Shown: positions 10,324 to 20,054, counted from the stretch's first letter. The stretch is DNA of 23,614 nt from Priapulus caudatus (GCF_000485595.1 NW_014577067.1:263019-286632), one strand, 5' to 3'. Translations and numbers: made by a program. The notes: generated by a model not told the origin, from the sequence alone.

Positions 10324-11465
10324 ATTATAATCATTAGCGTAAACGCAGTAGCACAGCAGTACGTGTCTGTGCGAGCGGATGTCCACCAGGTGACATTCAT
10401 AGGTTCATTAACAACAAAATCATTTTACTCGCATCAGCAGCATTTACACGTGATGGCCTAATTGGGAGTAGCTATTGGGCGCAGCTGGCCCCACTGCAAT
10501 AGTACAGCACAAGTGCTTTGACATGGCCTGTCCGTATCTTCTCACTACATTGTCTGCCTGTCGCGAAGAAAGAGTTCATCGCTCAAAATAATGCTGGTGA
10601 CAATACGCTGGCCGGAAACGATGGGCCTAAATTGGCGTAATTAACTTACGGAACACCTGCCGAGAGTAATCCCGTCTCTGGTTTCGAAATCAATAATGTT
10701 ATTCCCTTGTCGGCGGGATATGTTTCGAGTGGTATTGCAATTACACTCAGAAAGTAGCCTGTGTTCTATTGTTAATTTTTTTCCACTATCGGTGTGTACT
10801 TATGTTTACGTGAATTAAATTCTGTACACTATCACCGATATCATTGAGTCTTACCATTCGAAAACTGTTTATGGTCGACACATGACTGAAATTTTTTTCA
10901 GATATCTAATAGGCTTGTATTAAAAAGCGATTTCAGGTTTCCTGATTTAGTAATTGACTTTAGTATGTCTTAGCTAATTTATCAGACCTATCTGCAGATA
11001 TTGTGGCCGCGAACTTTGCTATTCTGTACGTGTAACACGCAGGGACGTAAATGCTTATGTGTGGACGAACAAAACCTGTCGCTTATTATAATGATCTAAT
11101 GCGCGAAAAAGAAGCTTTCGGCGCAACGATTTCGTCTAATAACTTATTGTTTTCACCATTTCGAAAATAAGATCAAAGGAACTTTCGCGCGCGCGTGATG
11201 ATACTAGAAACATTCTCATCAGTGTACGCGCAGGTACGTTACCTTTCTCATTCAACTGACAGAAGATTTAAAGATCTTAGCTCATGTAAGCAACAATGCA
11301 CGACTCAACCCTCGACGACTGCTTAAATACACAACAGGTGTGGGAAATGGCAACGCCTAGCAGCAATATCTGTCCACTTTGCTGCACATGTGAGAAGATT
11401 TATATTAACACGTTTGAATCCCCTTAGGATTCGTATGCATAAGTAATGATATTCAGAACATTCAG

Positions 11466-11522
11466 TTGGGGTGCGTGCGCGCGTGCGTGCGTGCGTGCGT
11501 GCGTGCGTGCATGCGTGCGTGT
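11466..11522. repeat. (GCGT)n microsatellite
   Basis: GTGCGTGCGT units with one CGCGC and one CATGC interruption. Arg-Ala-Cys-Val and Thr-His-Ala-Arg frames across it are artefacts. Confidence 0.92.
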
Positions 11523-11742
11523 ATAACATTGAGATGCGGGAATATCCATCCAGGTGCAGATGTTCTGCAAGTCATTGTGTATTTGCAGATCTTTGCAGTA
11601 TTGAAAATCTGTAGGATTAGCGGAAACTTGTTGGAAGTCGATAGAATGGAACTTTGGCCGCAAATATGAATGAAACTATAGCTTCCTATCACCAACTACT
11701 GGAAAACATGAGATGCATAAGTGTTATAATATCACAGAACCG

Positions 11743-11769
11743 TATATATATATATATATATATATATAT
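11743..11769. repeat. (TA)n tract
   Basis: Pure TA dinucleotide run immediately left of the AGTCAC-rich satellite. Confidence 0.95.
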
Positions 11770-11774
11770 CCTGC

Positions 11775-12035
11775 CAGTTACACGATCACACCGGCACGTA
11801 GCCATATAGTCACAAACCTATATAGTCACGTAGTCCGAAAATGACGCAGTCACGAATCACGCAATCGCACAGTCACGTGACCACGTGTTCGCATAGTCAT
11901 CTAGCAATCCAGTCATATACGCAGTCATATATAGTCATCAACACAGCCCACAAAATCACACTGACACGCGGTCACACAGATACGCAGTTACATAAAACGC
12001 CACGTGCACACTCGCATCAACTCGCCTCAACAATG
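11775..12035. repeat. Degenerate AGTCAC/AGTCAT-rich satellite
   Basis: The words AGTCAC, AGTCAT, CACGTAG and TCACAC recur every 8 to 20 bp over about 260 bp with no fixed period, the pattern of an old short-unit minisatellite. Two CACGTG boxes sit inside at 11874 and 11882. Confidence 0.75.
11872..11887. promoter_or_regulatory. Paired CACGTG E-boxes (possible, weak)
   Basis: GTCACGTGAC at 11872-11881 is a perfect 10-bp palindrome of the type bound by USF/MITF/TFE basic helix-loop-helix zipper proteins. A second CACGTG follows at 11882-11887. It lies in a satellite built of similar words, so it may be a by-product. Function is not shown. Confidence 0.2.
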
Positions 12036-12469
12036 ACGCGTTTATAAACGTTAGGACAGCGATGATATTTAATGACTTTTTAACTTCAAGCCAGTCGATA
12101 AGAGTGCAGATCATCACGTGAGAAGGTGAACTTTATGGCTGTGAACTACATAAATCGTCGTCGTAACAGACCGGTGAGAGACACCTCAACGGCCGCTATT
12201 GGTCTCGTACATAACCATCGTTATCTAGAGGCCCTGAAAGCCGCGTACCTCGGTATTTAGGTAACACAACCTAGCTGCCCGCCTATGGCGACGACTGCCG
12301 AGGGGAGTTCGTAAACCAGTTTCGCCAGCTTTTTTGGAGACGCGGGCACCGTCTGAGCCGGGGTCCGCGTACGTGCGCGCGACACAAAGCAAGATTTGGG
12401 CGAAGCTGTCAGCGTTATTAAAATGCAAATTTTGTTCCGATAATATTTCGCTCTTCGGGGTTAGTTAAG

Positions 12470-12628
<159 letters not shown>

Positions 12629-13872
12629 CGTGGGTTCACTGAAGCATCGTGTTCGCTTCTACTGTTCCACATGTTATCGCTGAACTCTGGCCAGGTGGTT
12701 CTGACGGTACCTACTGACAGTGGCTCTACAGGGTGCGATCCATTTTATCTTACACGAGCTGTGATCGAAATTGCTTTGCCTGGACATCATTTGTTCCTGA
12801 TACTCGAAACCTAAGTAAAATTAAATGTCCTGAGTGTGCATGCCTGGTGGTATTGGAAAATATAATATAAGGTTTAATGTTTTGTAGGAACTTAATAATG
12901 CCGGCACCACAATTCTGATTTCACACACTAATTCGCTATTTTTTGGCAAATTTCAAGAGTTCTGCAGAAACTTGAAGTAGAGTGAAAAATGCAGAAAGGG
13001 TAGCTCTCCAAAAAAATCAGAAAGCTCGAGTCCCCCCCCCCCGTAGCCGTAATTTTTTGTGGCGCTTGAGACCGATTGTGTTTTTATTGCCTCACTAAGT
13101 CCTGCAATGTCTAACAAAGAATTAATCAATATTACCCTCATTTGTGAGAATAATCGTTTCATTTTTCTGTGGATTTTTTGCCTTGTACATTTACGTGCTA
13201 CCTTGGTGAATCGATGTTGGCTGGTTTCGTTTGCTTTAGTCGATAGCTCGGTCTGAATCTCTTCGTTTACTATATACAGAAAGGATTGTTGCTGTCAGTT
13301 TCTCAAAGTTTGGTCAATTGCCCATATGTTTACACAGGTGTACCCTAAGTCCAGCGTAACATACTATGTGCATAGAAGTGCCGTTACATAATGGTCAGTA
13401 ACCCACACAGCGTGTCTCGGCTTAATGACCACCGTGCTGCTAGCTGCGGAACTTCCCAGCAACCTTCCTGTTGCTGCAGCTGCCTTCCCTAACTCCCCTT
13501 CTAATAAAATTGATAGCTTAAGGAAATTTCTAGCAAGAAAGAGTGTTGTTTTATGTAAATATGGTACTGTTCGACTGTAAATGTGTTCGTATGTAAATGT
13601 AGCGTGAGCATCTAATAAACCCCGTTCCCTTCCGATAGATAAACTACCAGAGAGCAACGAAGCGAAAGATGGGTTTAAATTGAATATCAGTTTCTAGAGT
13701 ATAAATGTAATCACAGTTGTTAATTTCTTATATGACGTTGCAAATTATTGTTTCGTCTGAGATTACATATGAATTGTGTTTTACAAGCTTTTAAAATATT
13801 GTTCCGTTTTACCAAATATGATGTTCAAAGCCTCGAAAGCCCATACCTCCCGGTTACCTATTTATTAGTCAA

Positions 13873-14080
13873 CTAGCGGGATACCCGGCGTTGCTCGGGG
13901 AAATCAGTGGGGTTACTCAGTTGGTGATCGACCGCTTGGTTGAAAGGAAAATACCCAAAAAATCGAACTATCTATCTATCTATCTATCTAGCGATTAGGC
14001 CACTGCGCCGTTAAGGGTATACCCATGGATTCACACGTACGTGATGTTAATCTGTACGCACCGCCATCTATTGATGAATA
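13873..14080. mobile_element. Candidate retroelement fragment with (TATC)n
   Basis: CTAGCGGGATACCCGGCG at 13873 and the following TTGCTCGGGG resemble a short conserved segment I associate with dispersed elements in invertebrate genomes, and a (CTAT)6 run follows at 13968-13991. TTTTTAACT units follow at 14090-14120. No coding sequence or clear ends are visible. This call rests on pattern memory, so it is tentative. Confidence 0.3.
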
Positions 14081-14663
14081 GAATTTTTATGAATTTTTAA
14101 CTTTTTAACTTTTTTAAATTTTGGATGTGGCTTCCAGACGTGCTGATTCTGAAAATATCTTTAGTTTTCCTGTAGGCTGCGGAGTTCTCTAGTTATGCGA
14201 GTAAGAACTAATTCGGCTGAACAACTTTATATATAGAAGACTACATGTTATTAGTTCATCTCTATCGCTGCAGAAACCGTGATCGAATAAGAAAGTCGTT
14301 GTTCGTGTAAAATCGGAGCATATGTTTCATGAGCGGCTAGCTGCCACGTATAGATGGCGGCCTGGCCAATAAGGTATGGTGGAGATAACAGGCTGTATTG
14401 TTGTTTGCTGCTACACATAGTGCTGGTTGCGAACTATTGTACCAAAAGAAATCATTGTGCTCTGACTCAGCAAGCGAGAATGCGGATTGTTGGTGGCTTT
14501 TATTCGGCATTTCAATACTGTGTATGAATAGCGTTAGCATAAAATCACAATAAGGCGGCCTCACGCGGGGAATACACGATTAGTCGAAATTTTTCATCGG
14601 CCATTGCTAGTTCACTTAGGCACGAAGGGTCGTTGTCGTAACAGGTACTACAGATATGTACCC

Positions 14664-14757
14664 GAGGTAGTTTTAGGTTGTTTAGTATTATGTTTATATT
14701 TTTATATAATTAGGAGGTAGTTTTAGGTTGTTTAGTATTATGTTTATATTTTTATAT
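14664..14757. repeat. 44-bp direct duplication with 50-bp period inside the MITE
   Basis: 14664-14707 and 14714-14757 are identical. The first copy overlaps the last six bases of the left terminal repeat, so the duplication arose within the element. Confidence 0.93.
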
Positions 14758-14769
14758 GAGGTATGTTTT

Positions 14770-14814
14770 GGGTTAGGGTTAGAGTTAGGGTTAGGGTTAG
14801 TGTTAGGGTTAGGG
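14770..14814. repeat. TTAGGG telomere-like array inside the MITE
   Basis: Six exact GGG runs separated by TTA, with two variant units (TTAGAG, TTAGTG). G-rich strand is on the sense side. Confidence 0.93.
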
Positions 14815-15084
14815 TACACTTCTGTAGTGCAAGTCTGGTACACTTTGTGTATATATATATATATGTACCTCTGGTACATATCTGTAGTACCTGTTACGAC
14901 AACGACCCCTTGAGCTTCACTTAGTTGTTAGATCTTCTGCTTTCTTGTTGTCATCCTACAGTGTGCCTTGCTTTAGTTGTGGCATACTGTGGTATCGAAT
15001 TATCTTCGTACAGTGTTAGTATGTCGGGCTGTCTGTCTTACAGTGACTGAATATAGTTAGTCAGTTATTTTGGAAATCGTTTGT

Positions 15085-15200
15085 TCGCGTGCGTGTGCGC
15101 GTACGTGTGCTCCTGCGTGCGTGCGAATGTCCGTGCGTACGTGTGCTCCTGCGTGCGTGCGAAGGTCCGTGCGTACGTGCATGCGTGCATGTTTAGTTAT
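15085..15200. repeat. Degenerate (GTGC)n with 40-bp higher-order unit
   Basis: GCGTACGTGTGCTCCTGCG is found twice about 38-40 bp apart (around 15099 and 15137), within GCGT-rich sequence. Cys-Val-Arg-Ala frames are artefacts. Confidence 0.8.
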
Positions 15201-15773
15201 TTACGTTCATGTGCGAGCGCGTGTGCTCGTTTTAATATATTTTTTAGCCAAATGTTTGCGCTAAAAGTTGCGTAATTGAGTGTGTATATTACTGATTGCG
15301 TTTGTGCATTCCGTAACGTTATGCTGTTAAATAATTCCGTAAATTAACTATCGTGAAAAGGAAGGCGCCCTGCCCGACACCGGTTACTCAATTTCTCCTG
15401 CATATAGGCGGAAACTGTATTATATAAAGGAAGGTAAAGAGCTAAAGTGTGAAACTGCCTCACACCAGGATGGAAGTAATAAAACCCGCCATCATAAACC
15501 TTCGAATAAAGCTGACCCACTGGCACTCTGATTGCCAGCACTGATGGGAATGACATCACAGCCCCACGCCAATTCTCCACCATACTGAACACTCGGTCGT
15601 TTCACACGCCGGGGCGTACGCGGCCGTCGCAAGTCATTGTCGTTCTCTGTAAAGCGTGGCCGTGTAACGTGGCCGATGCTACAAAGCCAATCACTCAGCG
15701 GCTCCCGTGAAGGATAAAGGCACCGTAGTTGTTGGTGGCGTGGTAAACGGGATAGGGTTGAACAGCGCCGGCG

Positions 15774-15974
15774 AGTAGAGAGAGAGGAAAAAAGAGAGGG
15801 AGAGAGAGAGAGAGGGCGAGAGAGAGAGAGAGAGTGAGAGAGAAGGGGTGAAACAGAGGGAGATAGAGATAGAGAGAGAGCGAGAGAGGGGGAGAGAAGG
15901 GGGAGAACAAGGGAGAGACAGAGACAGAGGGAGAGAGAGGGGAGGAGAGCGAACGAGAGGGGAGGAGGAGAGAC
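15774..15974. repeat. 200-bp polypurine (AG)n tract
   Basis: Nearly pure A/G on the sense strand with GAGAGA, GGGAGA and GATAGA variants; complementary in kind to the 623-bp (CT)n tract 6.2 kb upstream in the same intron. Ser/Leu antisense frames and Arg/Glu sense frames are artefacts. Confidence 0.95.
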
Positions 15975-17941
15975 GCTGCATACGCGTGTTAATAAGCGTG
16001 GAATGCCCCTCCCCCTCTCCCCCCACGGTGCCGGCCGAGACACGGACAGATGTGTCGAAGGCTGGTCCGTGAACGACACCTGCACGTGTTATAGTGTGAA
16101 ACAATAGACGCGTGTGTAACGCGTGCGGTGATGCGTTAGTGGTCGCTGCGAGTGTTAGGTGCTGGTACCATTCACGGCGCTGGCTAGTCGTTAATGAATT
16201 AATGCGGTGATTATTCGGTGTGCTCAGCTGGATGAAGATTCTGTCAATCTTCACGTAATGTGTGAAGTCTAGGACTGCAGTATCATTGGGCTTACATGCC
16301 TGTATAAGTCATTTTTGTCACATTAATTAGAAAAATTATGGAGTTTGTAATATCAAGCAGATATTTTATATCATGTATTCCTGGTAGAATATGCACACGG
16401 TTATCATCGACTTTATATAAGACAAATCTCATCATGGGTAGTTGGGTACCGTATGGATGAATGCTATTATTGTGTACGTATGTCCTAATTGATATTTATT
16501 CAATTCCCAGTTTGCTTTTGTGGGAATATTTCTATGAAAACCTCCGTTATAGTTATTTCTAAAAAGAACAGAGCCAACAGTGCACGCTAGTACACAGACT
16601 TACAAGAAAAACACACACGAAGAAATGATGACACTCAAGAGTAAACAACTTTCAGAGTAAATATTTTCCGAATGGAGAGATAGTGGCCGCATGCATGCAC
16701 GCTTGCATGTTTTTACTCGGTGAAAAGAGACGCTTTGAGTAACCAATGTTATCTGTGAGGTAATTGTTACCTTCTCTGTTGTCTTACTTGTGCCTTACAT
16801 CTACTACCCGACGTGGGATTTGTATTAGGCCGTGCGTATAGTTGACTCTCTAGTGGACTACTGTAAGGACGGTAAGCATCGACTCTGGGTCAGCGATTTG
16901 CTCCCCTGAGATAATTTTCCAGACAAGCCTTCTCGTGGGCTTTGTTTGCACCAGATCCGCTGTCCTCCTTCCCCGCGACACTGATGGACTGATAAGCTCG
17001 AGAATCAGCGCAGAGACCCGTGTAATCTATGTGTGTGCGCCTGTGTGCGACTGCGCGAGAAATTCTGAGAGAAGAACAGTCTACAACTGAGCGTGGAGTT
17101 ATATTTGCATTGTTCGATGCCGCGAGTTGCCGTGCAAGTTTTTTCTCACCTGTGCGCGTACGTATGAAAAAATGGGGTTTGGTGCGTATTTGTCTACTGT
17201 CGGCCGAGCGGTGCGTGTCTTGGCGGTTTCAAGTTACACAGACGCGTTGATAGAAAAACACGAGTGCGGTTAAAGTAGAGGTGGCGATCCACGGCCGTTT
17301 TTTTCTCTATCGCGCCGCAAAAAGATCAGCGAATGGTATTATAAACCAGTTTGCTTGTATTCGCATGCATTTGACAGATTTCTACAAATTGCTAACGTAA
17401 ACGACGGCAGCCGCGTCCAGGCATTTAATTCTCTCACGCCGGTCGCGTGAACGTACGCCGATGGGGGTGGAGGGGATGGGGTGCGCAGCTAGTAAAAAAT
17501 AGGCGCGGAAGACACGTTCTGTTGCTGCTTTCTCTTCGCAGGAATAATTTTCGATACGAAACAACATCGAAAGTGTCTTTTCCACGTGTAATGTGTAAGC
17601 GTTATAAAGGCGCGAAAATACTTAAAGACGCGCATTTTTCAGCTGTAATCCATGAAAGCTACTGTTAAGAGAAATCACACGGCAGCGATTCGGCAATTTA
17701 TGAAAGTGAAGGGGATCGAGCTTCGTCTTTGTGCACGCTACCCAAATAGCCCCGGGCCGTAGAGTATAAGAGCCTGCAGTAAAGACGCGTCACGCCTGGA
17801 GACTGATAGCAACTGACACGTGAACCTTCTTTACCTGTGTTGCCAGCAACTTCACTATATAGGGTCGAAGATGTATTTTCTTGCTGTATCTGACGCTACG
17901 GTCTCTGTTCTTGGCTCTATCCTTTAAACGTCTAAACTTAC

Positions 17942-18153
17942 AAATCGTTGACAACGATTAATAAATCGTTTTATATTATAAATCTAAATATATCATAATG
18001 TCAATTCGTTTAATCATTCGCATTCGCAACCTAACAAGGCGTCTGATCTGTGCGACCGCGCGAGGGACGTACGTGAGAGAGCCTGTTAAACAAAAATGAC
18101 CCGATTAAGAAATCATTGACAACGATTAATAAATCGTTTTCTATTATAAATCT
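17942..18153. repeat. 44-bp direct repeat pair, 168 bp apart
   Basis: 17942-17985 and 18110-18153 match at 42 of 44 positions. In the first copy AATCGTTG-A-CAACGATT is an 8-bp-arm palindrome; the second copy has one change in it. AATCGTTT recurs inside each copy. Confidence 0.92.
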
Positions 18154-18281
18154 TCATATATTCTAATAACCCACATATTGAAACAACATGGCGTAGCAAA
18201 GTGGAGCTGTGCCCCGTAGAGGCCGTCTAGTCCTCTTCTTCACACATGTCTCTATATTGTACATCAATTCGTTTCACACAC

Positions 18282-18334
18282 ATATTTGCAGGAGCGTATA
18301 ATGACATTATGTCATTATACGCTCCTGATATTTG
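18282..18334. repeat. Perfect 39-bp palindrome flanked by 7-bp direct repeats
   Basis: The palindrome at 18289-18327 has 19-bp arms (starting CAGGAGCG, ending CGCTCCTG) around one T. ATATTTG lies directly on both sides at 18282-18288 and 18328-18334, like a target-site duplication. Confidence 0.93.
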
Positions 18335-18351
18335 TAATGTAAATAACGACG

Positions 18352-18436
18352 TCACATAAAAATCAATTTTATCTCAGTTAGATCCATAATAATGAGTTAT
18401 TATGGATCTAACTGTGATAAACTTATTTTTATGTGA
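18352..18436. repeat. 85-bp hairpin with perfect 18-bp inner stem
   Basis: The inner arms 18375-18392 and 18397-18414 pair perfectly across the loop TGAG. Pairing continues outward, with a few mismatches and one gap, to TCACAT/ATGTGA at 18352 and 18436. The word AATAACGACGTC at 18342-18353 recurs at 18467-18478, enclosing the hairpin. The structure ends 62 bp before the exon 4 acceptor. Confidence 0.9.
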
Positions 18437-18498
18437 ACTCTAGAGGTCCTATGAAATTATTCAATCAATAACGACGTCGTCTGCTTTGTTTGTTACAG

Positions 18499-18703
18499 GA
18501 CGAGCACTACATCTTCAGCGTGCAGGCGCGCGACGCCGGTCGTCCGCGTCTGTCGTCGGCCTGCACCGTCTACATCAACGTCGGCGACCTGAACGACAAC
18601 GCGCCCGTCTTCACGCGACAGTCGTACAGCACGGACGACGTGCGCGAGGACGTAGCTACCGGCTCCAGCATCATCACCGTCACCGCCACCGACGCCGACT
18701 CCG
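18499..18703 (+). CDS. Cadherin exon 4 of window: end of one EC repeat and start of the next
   Basis: Codes residues 182-249 plus one base. DEHYIFSVQARDAG continues directly from LDYEQ of exon 3, 11.2 kb upstream, and DLNDNAPVF (211-219) closes the repeat. The next repeat starts at 220, with E231 in the XEX position and TATDADS (243-249) at the exon end. The acceptor is TTTGTTTGTTACAG/GACGAG and the donor TCCG/GTACGT. Length 205 nt, entering in phase 0 and leaving in phase 1. By my count 62 of 68 third positions are G or C. The frame stays open past the donor for 248 bp into the repetitive intron. Confidence 0.95.
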
Positions 18704-18742
18704 GTACGTCTGCTGCTCCCCGCGCGCCCGCGTCTGTCTGCG

Positions 18743-18875
18743 TGTCTGTCTGGCTGGATGGCTGGCTGGCTAGCTGTGTCTGGTTGGCTGGCTGTTTGTC
18801 TGCCTGTCTGTCTGTCTCTCCGTCCGTCCGTCCGTCCGTCTGTCCGTCCGTTCGTCCGTCCGTTCGTCCGTCCGC

Positions 18876-18918
<43 letters not shown>

Positions 18919-19050
18919 CCTGTCTATCTGACTGGCTGGCTGGCTGTCTGACTATCTATCTTTCTGTCTCAATTTAACGTCCGTCAATCTTTCCATCCAA
19001 CCGTTCTATCCATCCACCCGCCCACCTGTCCGTCCGCCCGTCCATGCATA
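18743..19050. repeat. Tetranucleotide repeats (GGCT)n, (GTCC)n and (ATCC)-like
   Basis: Alternating blocks of TGGC, TGTC, GTCC and again GGCT units, then degenerate CCATC/CCGTC words to about 19050. The exon 4 frame is open through it to 18951, translating as Trp-Leu-Ala-Gly repeats. Confidence 0.9.
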
Positions 19051-19353
19051 CACGTATGCATGCCTCTATCCACCAATCGTCTATATAGCATCCGTCGATC
19101 CATACATCTATCTGTGATGGCGGTGTGCATGGTTGCTGTGATGGTTAGATGGAAACATTCGGGAGTTTAATCATCAGCAGCCGTCAATTACGATAGGTGT
19201 TGGACGTTGATGTGCCCCCGTTGCATTTGTCAGAGATAATATCAATGCATTGAATCTAATTGCATCTGACTACTATGATCAGCTTGTCAATCTTCGTCAG
19301 TAAATCGCAACTGGCTTTTAGCATTTTCGGGCTAGGGATTTCGATGTGATCGA

Positions 19354-19612
19354 GTGCGCAAATCAAAGTCTAGTTGGCCCTCCATGATATTCCGATATTC
19401 ACATACAATAGACATATTCTCACACGATTGCCTCTCACCTGGTGCACAAATCAAAGTTTAATCGCCCCCCCCCCCTATAATATTCTGATATTCACATACT
19501 TACATGTCACCCATTCACATACAAGTCAATACACATCTTCTCACACGATCCCCTCTCACCAAAAGTCCCACAAATCACAAAGTCTAATCAGCAGCGTCTG
19601 CCCCCCCCCCCC
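19354..19612. repeat. Diverged tandem repeat ending in the exon 5 pyrimidine tract
   Basis: Copies start at GTGCGCAAATCAAAGTCTAG (19354), GTGCACAAATCAAAGTTTAA (19442) and GTCCCACAAATCACAAAGTC (19565). Each is followed by a C-rich word: CCCTCC, C11 (19465-19475) and C12 (19601-19612). TCTCACACGAT and CCTCTCACC recur between them. The third C tract serves as the polypyrimidine region of the exon 5 acceptor. Confidence 0.85.
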
Positions 19613-19628
19613 TTCTCTGTCGCCGCAG

Positions 19629-20054
19629 GTGAGAATGCCGAGCTGACCTACAGCATCGTCGACGGCGACCCGAAGCGGCAGTTCGGCATCCACGCCAACG
19701 GCACCGTCTACAACGCGGCAGCGCTCGACCGCGAGACCGACTCCTACTACAACCTCGTCGTGCGCGCCACCGACCGCGCGTCGCCACCGTCGGCGCGTCT
19801 CTCGGCGACGGCGTCCGTCACCGTCATCCTGCGCGACGTCAACGACATGGCGCCGGCGTTCCGCACGCCCGACTACGCGTCGGTGCGCGAGGGGGCGCCG
19901 CTCGGCACCGTCGTCATGGTCGTCGAGGCGGAGGACGCAGACGAGGGCAAGAACAGCTACGTCGAGTACAGCCTCGCGAGCGCGCCGGGAGGCGAGTTCT
20001 CTCTCGGGCCTGTCGACGGCGTGCTGAGAGTCACGGGAAAGCTGGACAGGGAAG
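19629..20054 (+). CDS. Cadherin exon 5 of window: most of one EC repeat and half of the next
   Basis: Codes residues 250-391 plus one base. The first codon completes Gly250. Landmarks are ELTYSIVDGD (254-263), LDRE (282-285), VRATDRASPPS (294-304), and the terminal motif DVNDMAPAF (319-327), in which Met replaces the usual Asn/Ser. The next repeat has E337, EAEDADEGKNSYVEYSL (349-365), GVLRV (380-384) and LDRE (388-391). N273-G-T is a possible glycosylation site. The acceptor is CTGTCGCCGCAG and the exon opens GTGAGA, which itself looks like a donor. The donor is GAAG/GTGGGT. Length 426 nt, phase 1 at both ends. Third positions are almost all G or C. Confidence 0.95.

Larger units (their letters stand above)
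14620..14915. mobile_element. 296-bp non-autonomous inverted-repeat DNA transposon candidate (MITE)
   Basis: The left end 14620-14669 and right end 14866-14915 are 50-bp inverted repeats matching at 46 of 50 positions without gaps, including an exact 36-bp core. TTCACTTAG occurs perfectly at 14611-14619 and 14916-14924, directly outside both ends, as expected of a 9-bp target-site duplication. Nine-base duplications with long terminal repeats fit the Mutator-like or Merlin superfamilies; this is inference, as no transposase is present. Inside lie two copies of a 44-bp unit and a TTAGGG-like block. The right arm also has an internal palindrome at 14861-14881 that brings GTACC and GGTAC together. 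Confidence 0.8.
18704..19628 (+). other. Intron between exons 4 and 5
   Basis: 925 bp. Tetranucleotide repeats fill its first third, a unique-looking stretch lies at about 19090-19350, and a diverged tandem repeat fills 19354-19612 up to the acceptor. Confidence 0.9.

Noticed and set aside
11220-11240. Recursive (ratchet) splice site CGCGCAG/GTACGT in the large intron
   Set aside because: The AG/GT junction is there but the upstream 20 bases lack a real pyrimidine tract; not convincing without RNA data.
18490-18498. Upstream start codons for exons (for example TTG before exon 4, GTG at exon 1)
   Set aside because: These are internal exons joined by matching intron phases in the middle of EC repeats; no translation start is expected.
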